A stretch of DNA of 64,000 bases, from NCBI RefSeq assembly GCF_963678635.1, contig NC_087070.1, positions 12,000,539-12,064,538 on the forward strand, in the 5' to 3' direction. A program made the position numbers and the translations under genes. The notes below the pieces were generated by a model that saw nothing but the letters and a program-made list of their open reading frames with translations, was not told the DNA's origin and ran no database searches. Positions 47,301 through 58,511 of the stretch are shown here, one piece after another. Positions within the stretch are counted from its first letter, which is position 1; each line of letters starts with the position of its first letter. This DNA is from Symsagittifera roscoffensis. Lineage: Eukaryota; Xenacoelomorpha; Acoela; Convolutidae.

Positions 47301-49922
47301 AGCCTTTGATGAACTCCCTATAATAGTTAGCGAAACCCAGGAAGCTCCTCAACTGGTGCTCTGTCTTCGGTGATTTCCAGGTCAGGACTGCTTCCACGGC
47401 GTCCGTATCAGGTCTGATACCGTGCTTGTCTACCATCCTGCCCAAGTGTTTTATTGAGTCCTTGAGTATCTCGCACTTTGATGGTTTACACTTTAGCCCC
47501 GACCTCTTCATGCATGCAAACACTTCGTCAAGTCTCTCAATGTGGTCTTCCAGTGTTGGCGTCGCTATTACCACGTCATCCACGTAGCACATTACCAGGT
47601 TGCCATACTTCTTCGTCACGCCTATCAGCGCGTGTGCCATCAACCGCTGAAACGTGGCTGTGGCATTGCAAAGTCCAAACGGCATCCGTTTCCATTGAAA
47701 CAGACCCAACTCGCAGGCAAACCCTGTCTTGTCCCTGTCCTGCTTCCTTAGTGGCACCTGCCAAAAGGCCGAGCCTAAATCAAGAGTCGTAAAAAATTTT
47801 GCATCACCTAACTTCGAGAGGCTCTCATCAATCCTAGGTATGGGATAGGCATCCTTCACCGTGACGGAGTTCAGGTATCAAAAATCACAACAAAACCTCA
47901 ACTGGTCGCCTTTCTTTTTGGCCATCACTACTCCACACGCCCACGGTGACTTGGATGGTTCTATCATGTCATACTCTAGTAACGTCTCGATTTCTTTTCT
48001 ACACGCGTCCGATTTGAGTGGGGTCATGCGCCTCGCCCCCTCCCTGTGTGGTACCGCGTTTTCCTCAAGTTCTATTTCATGCTCAACGAAATTACAACAC
48101 CCGATATCCGCCTTATGCCTCGAAAAAACTTCCTCGTTCCGCTCTAGTACGTCCTTGATGGCTTCGAGCTGTTCATCTTTCAGTTTGCCCCTCAAATGTT
48201 CAATCTCCGGCAGAACCGGTTTTTCATTTTGCATTTCACCTAGTGTGGGTCGCTCTGGAAAGTTCGAACAGGTCGACAGCCCATCATCCGTTTCTGACTT
48301 AAGTGATTTAATAAGACCTGAAGAATCTTTTATTTTCTGCAATCGTCTCAAGATACAAATTTTGTCCCTATGATTGGGACAATCAACAACTTCATTTTGT
48401 TTTGAGTTCTCGATCGTTTCATATCGAGTTTTAACCGGTAAAGCATATCCCAGTTTCCTCCCTCTCTGTATCGTGACCGGTATATCAAGGGTATTCAACA
48501 AGACACTGACGCAGAGGCCGCTCTTCGTTATCGAGAAGGATCTTCCTAAAACAGCAGCACTTTGACTATTAGGATTCGGAACTACACACACTTGCTTGTT
48601 GTCACTTAGTTCATTGTAATTTTTCATCCTTAAGCCTACGATTGCCGCTTCATTCGCTTTTAGCCTCACCCTCCTACTCAAGAATACCGGTGCTTTGTTT
48701 TCATTTGCCATTATTAAATTTACCGGTTTGATTGCGTACCTCCTATCCGGGTTCCGTATCCTGAACATTGCGTTATTTAGATCAATCGTTACGTCAAAAT
48801 TCCTGATGAAGTCTCTGCCCAAAATGAATTGGTCAGATTCATCTAGGTTTTCTACCACGATAAAGCTCATCCACAGGTTACGTTCGCCCAAGTTGAGGGC
48901 TATTATCGGCGTCCTGCCCAGCACCCGAAGGGCCCCTTTGTTTGCTGCTGACAGCCGTATTCTCGAGTCTATCAAATCACCTTTGTCAAAGCCCATCCGC
49001 TCCCAAGTTTCGATTGGTATTACGCTCAAGACTGCTCCCGTATCAAGTAACCCACGTAGTTGAGTCTTTTTGCCACTTATGTCTAGCACGTGCCCTGTCA
49101 CATCTGCCTCTGTCCCGATGTGCATCGCATCTTCTTCAAGCATAGCGCAGTGTCCAATCGATCTCACTTTCAACTCTTCTTTGCCTACGTAGATTTGCCC
49201 GATTAGGTCTTCGTCACATGTTATCATTGTCTTGGTATAGATGTTTATTCCATCTATATTTAGCATCACCTCGTGTGGACCATAAGCTTCAGTATACCTG
49301 TTGTCAGCACGTACCGACTTGCTGCCCCCTCTCGTGAGTAGTGCTCTCAGCTTTCTAGAAGTCGTTTGTGGGCTTATACAACTCAAGTAATCTGCGTACA
49401 CGTCAATATGCATTATTGTCTGGTCGCTCGGTTCGCTCAAGTTTCTGGTTACCTCGTGGCCGCCCACTGTGATTATCGACATTATTCTAGCCCCGATTTT
49501 CGATATGCCGAATGGCTTTCCCGTCACCATTTTTACAGTGTTACAATTCCCGGTCTTTGTTGAGCCTGGTACAGCCTCTGGTGTTGGGTTTGATCCGGTT
49601 AATGCTTTGTTGAAATTCTGTCTTTCGATCTCCAGCTTTAGTCGTTGCTCTATTTCTTTCGCAGCCAGATCCTGTTTCACTTTGGCAATTGCTTCCGTCG
49701 CCGCTTTCTCATAGTTTATCTCTAGAGAGTTCCCGGCCGCGGACTCTATCGCACCATTAACATGTGTTACAGCTTTCACTGTTTTCGTCGGCAATTCCGT
49801 GCTTGGTGCTCCTAAGTTCCTAGATTCAAACTCGTTTTGTCTATTCCGCTGATTCTGCACTGCCGCTAATGCCAACTTATGTTTGGGGTGACTCTGGTCC
49901 TTGACCGCTTCCCAGAACAAGG
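44301..49922 (-). pseudogene. pol: Element C pol region (PR-RT-RH-linker-IN), broken
   Basis: In sense order: aspartic protease with LLDTGAVLSVIPIETW (about 48770-49110), reverse transcriptase (about 47350-47990, YVDD near 47580), RNase H (about 46790-47150), a 400-codon acidic linker (45600-46780), the integrase HHCC finger and core (about 45000-45590) and a GPF/Y module (WRGPFMITEV, near 44800). The domain order is that of Ty3/gypsy. Polymerase and integrase are well conserved with element B, the linker poorly. About three breaks. Confidence 0.9.
45600..46780 (-). other. Long acidic pol linker between RNase H and integrase (element C)
   Basis: Low-complexity, Glu/Asp/Lys-rich, with LSGE peptides. 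Two copies of the polypurine-tract core GTCCGGGGAG lie at 46153-46164 and 46204-46213. No known domain. Confidence 0.6.
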
Positions 49923-52011
49923 GACAATCCATTCTGAAGTGCCCCTCCTGGTTACAGAAGAAGCATCTTGCGCCTATCTTGATGATTAAGCCACTATAGT
50001 ACTCATGTTCCTCCATCTGGCTCATGTCCTCCTCATCTGGTGCATATCCTAGACTCTTCATGCCTTGTTTGTATGTTGTGCAGTCAGCCACCAGGTGATC
50101 CGCCGACCCGCAGTTCGCGCATGGTCTGCGCTTGTCCATGTCATATCTAGGCTTGTACCATGACGACCTCTGGGGTTGACTTCCCCCTTGCGTGTTCCTG
50201 TTTTCTGAATATGAGTATTTCTTGGGTTTCATCAGCATGTATTCCCTTGATTTCTGTCTCATTTCTTCTGGGGTCGGTGCGCTGTCTTTCGACAATGTGT
50301 AGTATGTCGCTAACATTGTTCTTAAGTCATCACTTTTTACCCCATCAATGAACTTCGAGGCAATGCTAAAGTTTCTTCTGTTTGTCGACTCCTCCGGGTC
50401 ACTCCTTCTTCTCAAGCTCTCGAGGTCATCTAGGAACCGATCAATTGACTCGTCGTCCCTCTGCCTTCTCTTTTCAAATCGCATCATCGCTTGGTGACCC
50501 TTCATGCCTGATCCAAATCGATTCAGCAATATTTCGAAGATTTTGTCCGCGGTATCGCGTTCTTCTTCTTTCTTTGCAACCACGCATTTCAATGCCGTGC
50601 CTTCCAGGTTGCTGAGTATGGCTGTGCATGCTTGCCTTTCATCATTTAAGTTATCTTGTTCTAGATGTAATCTCATCACTTCCACCCACGTGTCAATGCA
50701 TCCATCTGAGTCGTCTTTGAATTCTTTTGGCTTCTTGAAAGTTTTCTTGATTTTCCGTCTCTCCTATCGCTCGAGTTATTGTTCCTCGTGGCGAAGGCCT
50801 CTAGAGTCCTGTTCATCATCTCCCAAGTGCTTGCCCACGTCATGGCATCCGGACCTGCGTTGCTGCTAGCTGTTGAGTCCCCCGGACCACTCGTTGTGTT
50901 TGATGTCCCATTTTTCATGATTGTTTTAGCAACCGTTTGGTGCTATGCTTACCGCATCCCGGTTTAGAGGCAACGGTGTCGATTGCCGTTTGTTCCTTTG
51001 TGGTTCCACAAAGTCCACTCTGGTGCCTTGCGTGCGATCCGCTGCCGGTCTTTCTTGTGAGGTAGAATTTCTCAAGATTGCATCCAACTTCGCCTGTATT
51101 GCACACAAACTTTCGGCCTGATTCCTGTTCATTGTGTCCATTCTCTTTTCTAGGCTACCTAATTGGCTGTTGACATCATCATATCGGTTTTTCAACTGTT
51201 GCATATCTCTTTTGATGTTCTTATCTCGTTCTTCATTGGTGGCATCTACCTTGTCCGACATCTGCTGGAGTCTCTCGTCTGTCGCCTTAGCCAGGTTAAA
51301 ATAACTATCCAGATACTCGTGTTTGTTGTATTTCAACTCTTTCCTTATTAAGTCCCTATCTTCCTCACTGTACTTTAGTTGTTTGTCGATCTGATTTAGT
51401 TTTGTCATCAGGTTGCCAAGCTCAAGAGTAGCTGTTTCATGATCAGCCGTTGTCTTGTTTTCGGCTGTCGCTTCCGTTTTGGCTTGTTCTTCCTTTAGGT
51501 CAGCTTCTGTCGTCTTCGCGCTCACTGTCCCAAACGTTCGTGCTCTTTCAGTTTTTGATTCTTCGGCCGTGTTTTCCTTTGATTTCATTCCGACCATCAT
51601 CGCCAACTTTTCTGTAAAAGATGTTTTCTTTACTTGAGAGTCGTCTTTCACCGTTTCTCGGGTATTGCCTGTTGTGTCTCCCAACGCGTCTATCGGCGAA
51701 AACTCCACGGTTTTTGGATTTTGATCTTCCATATGGGGCATCGGTGTGGATTCCGTAGTCTTCTTCTCCACTTCATCTACGCTCTGGTCTGGTGTCTCTA
51801 GATCGATTTCAATTGTGGGCTCCACCTGTTTGTCTTTAGCACCTTCTCGCGCCTTGTTCTCGGTACTACTCCTCGTGCTGACCATGCTAACTGAAAAGTT
51901 ATCTTTCGTTTTGCCTGGGCCCATTGATGTCGTTCCGCGCAGCGACGAGTTATATTTCGTGTTTGATCCACTTGACCTTTTTTCGAGCACCGGTACCCTA
52001 CTCCGTCTCAT
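49923..52011 (-). pseudogene. gag: Element C gag region, broken
   Basis: It starts MRRSRVPVLEKRSSGSN. An acidic N-terminal part is followed by a long coiled coil (LNQIDKQLKYSEEDRDLIRK through MDTMNRNQAES), a capsid-like region (CIDTWVEVMRLHLEQ-type motif, NRFGSGMKGHQAMMRFEKRR) and two CCHC knuckles (49923-50121). The same parts and order are seen in D and, more distantly, in A and B. About one break. Confidence 0.86.
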
Positions 52012-52299
52012 TATTTCTATTTACAATTGCTCTTATTTACAATATTATTATATACACAATCCTATTCTACAAATAAAATCTTTTTTGGAAAAGAATTCTT
52101 AAAAGGAAATATACAGCGTGATAAAAACCTTTCGTGAAATTTTCTTTATTTGTGGTCTCAACCGTACCGGGTTCCGACTAGTGTTGATCTTTTTTAATTT
52201 TGTCTCAAAACACTTATTGTAAATTTACTTCAATTTTTATACCGTCCTAAGACTTCCAGTTACCGTCCCTACTCTTCTTTGTACCGTCCCAGGTTTTTT

Positions 52300-53350
52300 T
52301 CTACTGTCCCAAGACTGTTCGGTACTGTCCCAGTACTTTCCGTCAGTGTCCCAAGACCCTTGTCCTGAGAGTACTATCCCAGGACCACTGTCCCGGGACT
52401 GCCCCAAGAGTACTGCCCCAAGGTCAGTGTCCCAAGGCTAGTGTCCCAAGACCACTGTCCCAAGACTACTGTCCTAAGGCTAGTGTCCCAAGACTACTGT
52501 CCCAAGACTACTGTCCCAAGGCTAGTGTCCCAAGACTACTGTCCCAAGGCTAGTGTCCCAAGACTACTGTCCCAAGACTACTGTCCCAAGACCACTGTCC
52601 CAAGACCACTGTCCCAAGACCACTGTCCCAAGACCACTGTCCCAAGACCACTGTCCCAAGACCACTGTCCCAAGACCACTGTCCCAAGACCACTGTCCCA
52701 AGACCCCTGTCCCAAGACCACTGTCCCAAGACCACTGTCCCAAGACCACTGTCCCAAGACCACTGTCCCAAGACCACTGTCCCAAGACCACTGTCCCAAG
52801 ACCACTGTCCCAAGACCCCTGTCCCAAGACCACTGTCCCAAGACCACTGTCCCAAGACCACTGTCCCAAGACCCCTGTCCCAAGACCACTGTCCCAAGAC
52901 CACTGTCCCAAGACCACTGTCCCAAGACCACTGTCCCAAGACCACTGTCCCAAGACCACTGTCCCAAGACCCCTGTCCCAAGACCACTGTCCCAAGACCA
53001 CTGTCCCAAGACCACTGTCCCAAGACCCCTGTCCCAAGACCACTGTCCCAAGACCACTGTCCCAAGACCACTGTCCCAAGACCACTGTCCCAAGACCACT
53101 GTCCCAAGACCCCTGTCCCAAGACCACTGTCCCAAGACCACTGTCCCAAGACCACTGTCCCAAGACCCCTGTCCCAAGACCACTGTCCCAAGACCACTGT
53201 CCCAAGACCACTGTCCCAAGACCACTGTCCCAAGACCACTGTCCCAAGACCACTGTCCCAAGACCACTGTCCCAAGACCACTGTCCCAAGGCTAGTGTCC
53301 CAAGACCACTGTCCCAAGACTGCTCTGGTCCAGGACTGCACTGTCCCAAG
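52300..53350 (-). repeat. 14-bp minisatellite in leader (element C)
   Basis: More than 60 near-perfect units of 14 bp, plus-strand consensus GTCCCAAGACCACT, sense strand AGTGGTCTTGGGAC. A minority of units read CCCCT in place of CCACT. Units grow irregular toward the gag side (before about 52560). Each unit contains GTCTTGGGAC, a 3-bp stem around a TTGG loop, and a GGG run. Confidence 0.95.
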
Positions 53351-54209
53351 ACTGTTGACAAGTGTCTGAGTCTGGGACCTCTTTCTTCCTCGTTATGGGG
53401 ACTTCTTGATTCACTGTACCTTGTACCACCACTCAAGCTCTAGTAAAAATTTTCCCAAAAACCCTCTCTTAGTGGCCAAATGCTGACCCCCCTTTTTTTT
53501 AGTTACCTCTTTTTCAATGTTCCAAGCAACTTGAAACCAAAACCTGTGCGCAGGTATCTTGTGATCACCTGTTCGTATAAAAGCCAAACACAAATCTTTA
53601 CCAAAATGCAACAAAAATCTAAGCAAGAAAAAGTAATAAAAACAGAAAGATGAATCCACCTAAAATTCAAAGGTGACAAATGTCTACCTTCTATCGAAAA
53701 AATGTCTGGTACCTAATTGCCACGCGTTTCCTTCCCCCTGCTAGCGATCTTATGGGGTATCACAAAAACTGTCTATGTCCGTTCCCCCCTACCGATCCGA
53801 CCAATGGTACCTATCTTAACCTAATTCCAATTTTGGATATCCGCTTCCTATGACCAACGCGTGTAAATGACTAATGTAACTAAATTAACGATGTCGACTA
53901 ATTAGTTACTCTAATTTCCCCCCTTTTTACAATTTACAACCGCCAACCTCTAACTTAACCAGCCCCCCTTCTAGCCTCCCCCCTTTTTAGCCCCACTTCT
54001 TAAGCCTAAAATTACCTTAAGCGCCGGGTGCTAAACCTCTCAAGAGAAAACCGTGGACCTGTCTCCAGGCCTGCTCAAGTAAAAACGTTCCTCAAAACCG
54101 GGGGATATCGCTTATCCAATTTTACGCTTATTTCCTATATTGTAATGTGAATTTTAACGATACCCGTTCTGCCCAACTTGAGAACTCGAGAACTGCCAAA
54201 TCCTTCTTG

Positions 54210-54340
54210 GCTACTTTCCCACTCGAATGGTCACCTCTTCCAGTCCACTCTCCTATTGGTTCAGCTCAAGTACTCCTGAACCACTTTCCCACTCGGCTGG
54301 TCACCTCTTCCAGTCAAGTCTCCTTGCTGTCCAGCTAAGT
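54210..54340 (-). repeat. 70-bp tandem repeat in leader (element C), about 2 copies
   Basis: Two imperfect copies contain CCCACTCG-x-TGGTCACCTCTTCCAGTC. The matching repeat in element D (57490-57690) has about three copies. Confidence 0.75.
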
Positions 54341-54802
54341 TCCAAGCTATCTAAAAACCCTTGACAACGCCCCACACTCGGGCACGTTATTGAGGTTACT
54401 GGGTTAAATTGCTAGGTTGATCGAAACGATCGAACTTGTAAAACAGTATGGGTATACTATTTAATTAAAATAAAGGTTTGATCCAACTGATCTGGTGCCA
54501 AAGTCACTGTCTTTTTTCGTTTTATGGTTTTTGTTCTTTTTTCTATTCTTTTCTGGTTTTTGTTTTGCTTTTTGTCTTTTTGCTCGTGTTTTTGTCCCCC
54601 TAGTTGCCCCCTTTTACTCGGTTAGCTAAGCCTCGTTCGGAGAGCGTACCAGGAAGTTTTCTCGAGTTTTCTTAAAAAGCTATCACGGTACAACCGGAAG
54701 GTTTGCACGTTCCTGCCGAACCGTTCCACTGGTACTCTAGAATGGGCATTCAGCCCGAAGCTGTCTCAAGTGGGTTCGACTCCGTAGTCTTGATGTCGTA
54801 AA

Positions 54803-54817
54803 CACCCAGGAGCGCCA
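54803..54817 (-). promoter_or_regulatory. Primer binding site of element C
   Basis: Sense strand TGGCGCTCCTGGGTG, 11 nt from the LTR end. Confidence 0.72.
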
Positions 54818-54828
54818 TAAAAACACTA

Positions 54829-55727
54829 TGTAACATTCGTCTACTGTAGTCACACATGAGGCTTAAGAAAAATAGGCCCTATAACCATTGGCCCAAGAGT
54901 CAGGGACACTATCTCTTGTGTTTTTCTACCTCAAATCAGTCGGAGCCAATTCGGTTCGCTTGTGACATGAGACTACGACCCGTTACAGCTTAAAGGCTAC
55001 TACCAAAATATCCCCCCACTCTAGAAATAATAACGTCCCCATACTTAGGTCTCTAGATACCCAAAATACATGAACGCCATTAAAAACCGGGTCGGAACAA
55101 TCCGTTAAGTTGCTTTTTTATTAGACAGTGGAACTTTGATCCATTTCAGATGGATCAACCTAAAACTCGCCTTACCTCAACATAACAATCATAAAACACA
55201 CTCTAGAAATTTAAATTAAGTACTCACATCGTAGCACACTCAAGAAAGGGAAGTACTTCAGTCGGTAATTAACTCGAGAATTAAATAACGTAACTAAATG
55301 AGTTTTAATGTTTCAATGACAAGGACAAGTTTTAACTCTAGGATGTAGTTTCTCGTGAACCATTGGGACACTCAAGCTGTCCACCTTTCCACCGAAAGTT
55401 CACTCTAGTTCAGTTCAAATAATAATCCAATCGAGTGATAACAATCCAGTTCTCGGGAATACGCCTGTCTCTGTTTCAGATGGGACAGCTCTACTCTCGT
55501 TCTATTCCGACAGAAATTGCGAATAGCAATTTCCCACTGTTTTATCTAGCAACTTTCCCGCGATTGTTGTTCGATCGTTCTGAATTCTCTTTTTCGGTTT
55601 TCAGTTATCGCGAGAAAATCGTGCATGACAGGCTCCATTCGAATTTTTGAAAAATTAAATTTCACCCCAAAATTAAGTGCTCTTGCTTTTCTCAAGGTCA
55701 AACTTCCAAATATGACCGACTGGCACA
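54829..55727 (-). repeat. Element C 5' LTR
   Basis: 899 bp, pair of 33667-34563 at about 99%. It contains the hairpin TTGATCCAT-x5-ATGGATCAA (55136-55158) with a sense-strand AATAAA polyadenylation motif close by (55117-55122). Confidence 0.93.
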
Positions 55728-56023
55728 AATCTGCTATTGTTTTTTCTCACAGTTTTCGTACTTATCGTCCGCGCTACTAATGTTGTTCTGTTTTTCTTCG
55801 ACCTTTTTGCCTAAATGGCCGTTGCTGACGTTTCTCAGAAATGTTACGTAATCACTTCGAAAATTTAAAAATTAACAATTCCCGAATCCTTTAACCTTCA
55901 CGTTTTGTCCCATCGTTCAAATAACGTTCTTAATTCTTAATAATCACTAATTCGGAAGGCTCGCTGCTAAAATTTCGAATTCTGCAGAGATTGCATTTTG
56001 GCACATTCATGTCGAATGTCACA
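55728..56023 (-). repeat. Element A 5' LTR, piece 3 of 3
   Basis: The outer (U3) end of A's LTR, ending GAATGTCACA like the B LTRs. It matches the B LTR from the GCTAATGTTGTTCT segment onward at roughly 80%, clearly less than pieces 1 and 2. The three pieces add up to about 925 bp after removing the short duplications, as expected for a 919-bp LTR. Confidence 0.82.
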
Positions 56024-56075
56024 TTTGCATTGCGTTGATATGATGACATCTTGGTTGAGATGCCTATTAAATATA
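56024..56075. other. 52 bp not assigned to any element
   Basis: This is the only sequence in the window outside the four elements. It separates the 5' ends of A (minus) and D (plus). Nothing recognisable; it may be host DNA or an older repeat. Confidence 0.6.
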
Positions 56076-56992
56076 TGTGCCAGTCGGTCATATTTGGAAG
56101 TTTGACCTTGAGAGGAGCAAAAAACACTTGATTTTGGAGTGAAATTTAATTTTTCAAAATTTCGAATGGAACCTGTCATGCACGATTTTCTCGCGAGAAC
56201 TGAAAATCAGAAAAAGAAGTTAGAACAATTTCAGAACAATTGAGTCGCACACGCGGGAAAGTTGTAAGAAAAAGCAGTAGGAAATTGCTATTCGCAATTT
56301 CCATCACTATAATAATCGAGAGTAGAGCTGTCCCATCTGTGACAGAGACGAGAGCATTCCCTCGAATTGGATTATAGCGACTGGAGTATTATTCGGAACT
56401 GGACTAGAGTGAACCTTCGGTGGAAAGGTGGACAGCTTGAGTGTCCTAATGGTTCACAAGAAAACTATTGTCTAGAGTATAAACTCGTTCTCATTGTTAA
56501 AACTATAAAACATTAGACTCATTTAGTTACGTTATTTAATTCTTGAGTTAACTACCGACTGGATTATTTCCCACTTCTTGAGCGTGCTACTATGTGAGTA
56601 CAAATTTAAATTCCTAGAGTGTGTTTTATAATTGTTATGTTGAGGTAAGGCGAGTTTTAGGTTGATCCATCTGAAATGGATCAAAGTTCCACTGTCTAAT
56701 AAAAAAGCAACTTAACGGATTGTTCCAACCCGGTTTTTAACGGCGTTCATGTATTTTGGGTATCTAGAGACCTAAGTATGGGGACGTTTCTAATTCTAGA
56801 GTGGGGGGATATTTTAGTAGTAGCCTTTAAGCTGTAACGGGTCGTAGTCTCATGTCACAAACGAACCGAACTGGCTCCGACCGTTCTTGAGGTAGAAAAA
56901 CACAAGAGATGGTGTCCCTGACCCTTGAGCCAGTGGTTATAGGGCCTATTTTTCTTAAGCCTCATGTGTGACTGCAGTAGACGAATGTTACA
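56076..56992 (+). repeat. Element D 5' LTR
   Basis: Starts TGTGCCAGTCGG and ends CGAATGTTACA. It is the reverse-complement match of the C LTRs. It has the 9-bp stem hairpin (56662-56684) followed 13 nt later by AATAAA (56698-56703), probably the polyadenylation signal of the R region. Confidence 0.9.
56662..56703 (+). promoter_or_regulatory. LTR hairpin plus polyadenylation motif (element D)
   Basis: Arms TTGATCCAT and ATGGATCAA around CTGAA, then AATAAA 13 nt downstream. Both LTRs of C keep the perfect stem. A hairpin just upstream of AATAAA could tune 3'-end formation (inference). Confidence 0.6.
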
Positions 56993-57003
56993 TAGTGTTT
57001 TTA

Positions 57004-57018
57004 TGGCGCTCCTGGGTG
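57004..57018 (+). promoter_or_regulatory. Primer binding site of element D
   Basis: TGGCGCTCCTGGGTG, 11 nt after the LTR. Confidence 0.72.
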
Positions 57019-57489
57019 TTTACGACATCAAGACTACGGAGTCGAACCCACTTGAGACAGCTTCGGGCTGAATGCCCATTCTAGAGTACCGGCGGTACGG
57101 TTCGACAGGAACGTGCAAACCTTCCGGTTGTACCGTGATAGCTTTTTAAGAAAACTCGAGAAAATTTCCTGGTACGCTCTCCGAACGAGGCTTAGCTAAC
57201 CGAGTAAAGGGGGGCAACTAGGGGGACAAAAACACGAGCAAAAAGACAAAAAGCAAAACAAAAACCAAAAAAGAATAGAAAAAGGAACAAAAACCATAAA
57301 ACGAAAAAAGACAGTGACTTTGACACCAGATTAGTTGGGTCGAACCTTTATATTAATTAAATAGTATACCCATACTGTTTTACAAGTTCGATCGTTTCGA
57401 TCAACCTAGCAATTTAAACCAGTAAACTGAATAAAGTGCCCGAAGTGGGGCGTTGTCAAGGGTTTTCAGATAGCTTGGAACTTAGCTGG

Positions 57490-57690
57490 ACCAATAGGAG
57501 ACTTGACTGGAAGAGGTGACCAGCCGAGTGGGAAAGTGGTTCAGGGACACTTGAGCTGAACCAATAGGAGACTTGACTGGAAGAGGTGACCAGCCGAGTG
57601 GGAAAGTGGTTCAGGGACACTTGAGCTGAACCAATAGGAGACTGGACTGGAACAGGTGACCAGTCGAGTGGGAAAGCAGCCAAGAAGGAT
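57490..57690 (+). repeat. 70-bp tandem repeat in leader (element D), about 3 copies
   Basis: Copies start at 57490, 57560 and 57630. The first two are almost identical; the third is shorter and more diverged. Confidence 0.88.
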
Positions 57691-58511
57691 TTGGCAATTC
57701 TCGAGTTCTCAAGTTGGGCAGAACGGGTATCGTTAGAATCCACATTACATTATAGGAGATAAGTGTAAAATTGGATAAGCGAAATCCCCCAGTTTTGAGG
57801 AACGTTTTTACTTGAGCAGGCCTGGAAACAGGTCTACGGTTTTCTCTTGAGAGGTTTAGCACCCGGCGCTTAAAGTAATTTTTAGGCTTAAGAAGGGGGG
57901 CTAGAAAGGGGGGAGGTTAGAAGGGGGACTGGTTAGGCTAGAGGTGAGCGGTTGCAAATTGTAAAAAGGGAGAAACTAGAGTAACTAATTAATCGACATC
58001 GTTGACTTAGTTACATTAGCCATAACACGCGTTGGTGATAATAGGTGAATATCCAAAATTCAACTCGAGTTAAGACTGGTACGCTGGTTGGTTTGGTAGG
58101 GGGGACCGGACATAGACAGCTTTTGTGATACCTCATAAGATCACTAGTGGGGGGAGGAAAACGCGTGGCAATTAGGTACCAGACATATTTTTTAGACGAA
58201 AGGTAGACATTGGTCACCTTTGAATTTCAGGTGGGCTCATTTTTCTGTTTTTATTATTTTTCTTACTTAGATTTTTGTTGCATTTTAGTGAGGATTGGTG
58301 TTTGGTTTTATACGAACAGGTGATCACAAGATACCTGCGCACCTACATTGAAACAGAAACAACCAAAAAGAAGGGGGGTCAGCATTTGGCTTTTAAGAGA
58401 GGGTTTTTGGGAAAATTTTACTAGAGCTTGAGTGGTGGTACAAGGTACGGTGATTCAAGAAGACCCTACAACGAGGAAGACACTCCGTGACGAGTATTGG
58501 GACAAGACCGA

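Larger units (their letters stand above)
52012..54828 (-). other. Element C non-coding 5' leader
   Basis: A 2.8-kb leader holding a long 14-bp minisatellite, a 70-bp tandem repeat, an A-rich sense tract (about 54520-54600) and the primer binding site. Long open frames across the minisatellite exist on both strands in several frames only because 14 bp units lack stop codons; they are not genes. Confidence 0.75.
33667..55727 (-). mobile_element. Element C: complete 22.1-kb Ty3/gypsy-type giant with macro domain and ORF3
   Basis: This minus-strand element is bounded by LTRs of 897 bp (33667-34563) and 899 bp (54829-55727) that differ by about eight substitutions and two small indels, roughly 1%. 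It has the same parts and order as element B, but the sequences are well diverged, so it is a sister family. It is inserted in the LTR of element A, 165 bp from element B, flanked by AAT on both sides. Gag-pol-macro carries about four breaks and ORF3 about one. It is the best-preserved complete copy of the accessory region in the window. Confidence 0.92.

Noticed and set aside
52300-53350. A CRISPR-like array
   Set aside because: Units are contiguous without unique spacers, and the context is a eukaryotic LTR element.
52441-53443. Long open frames on both strands across the 14-bp repeat (repeated SQDHCPKTTVPRPL or WSWDSGLGTVVLGQ peptides)
   Set aside because: A 14-bp unit without stop codons opens all frames in 42-bp cycles. 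These are by-products of the minisatellite inside a non-coding leader.
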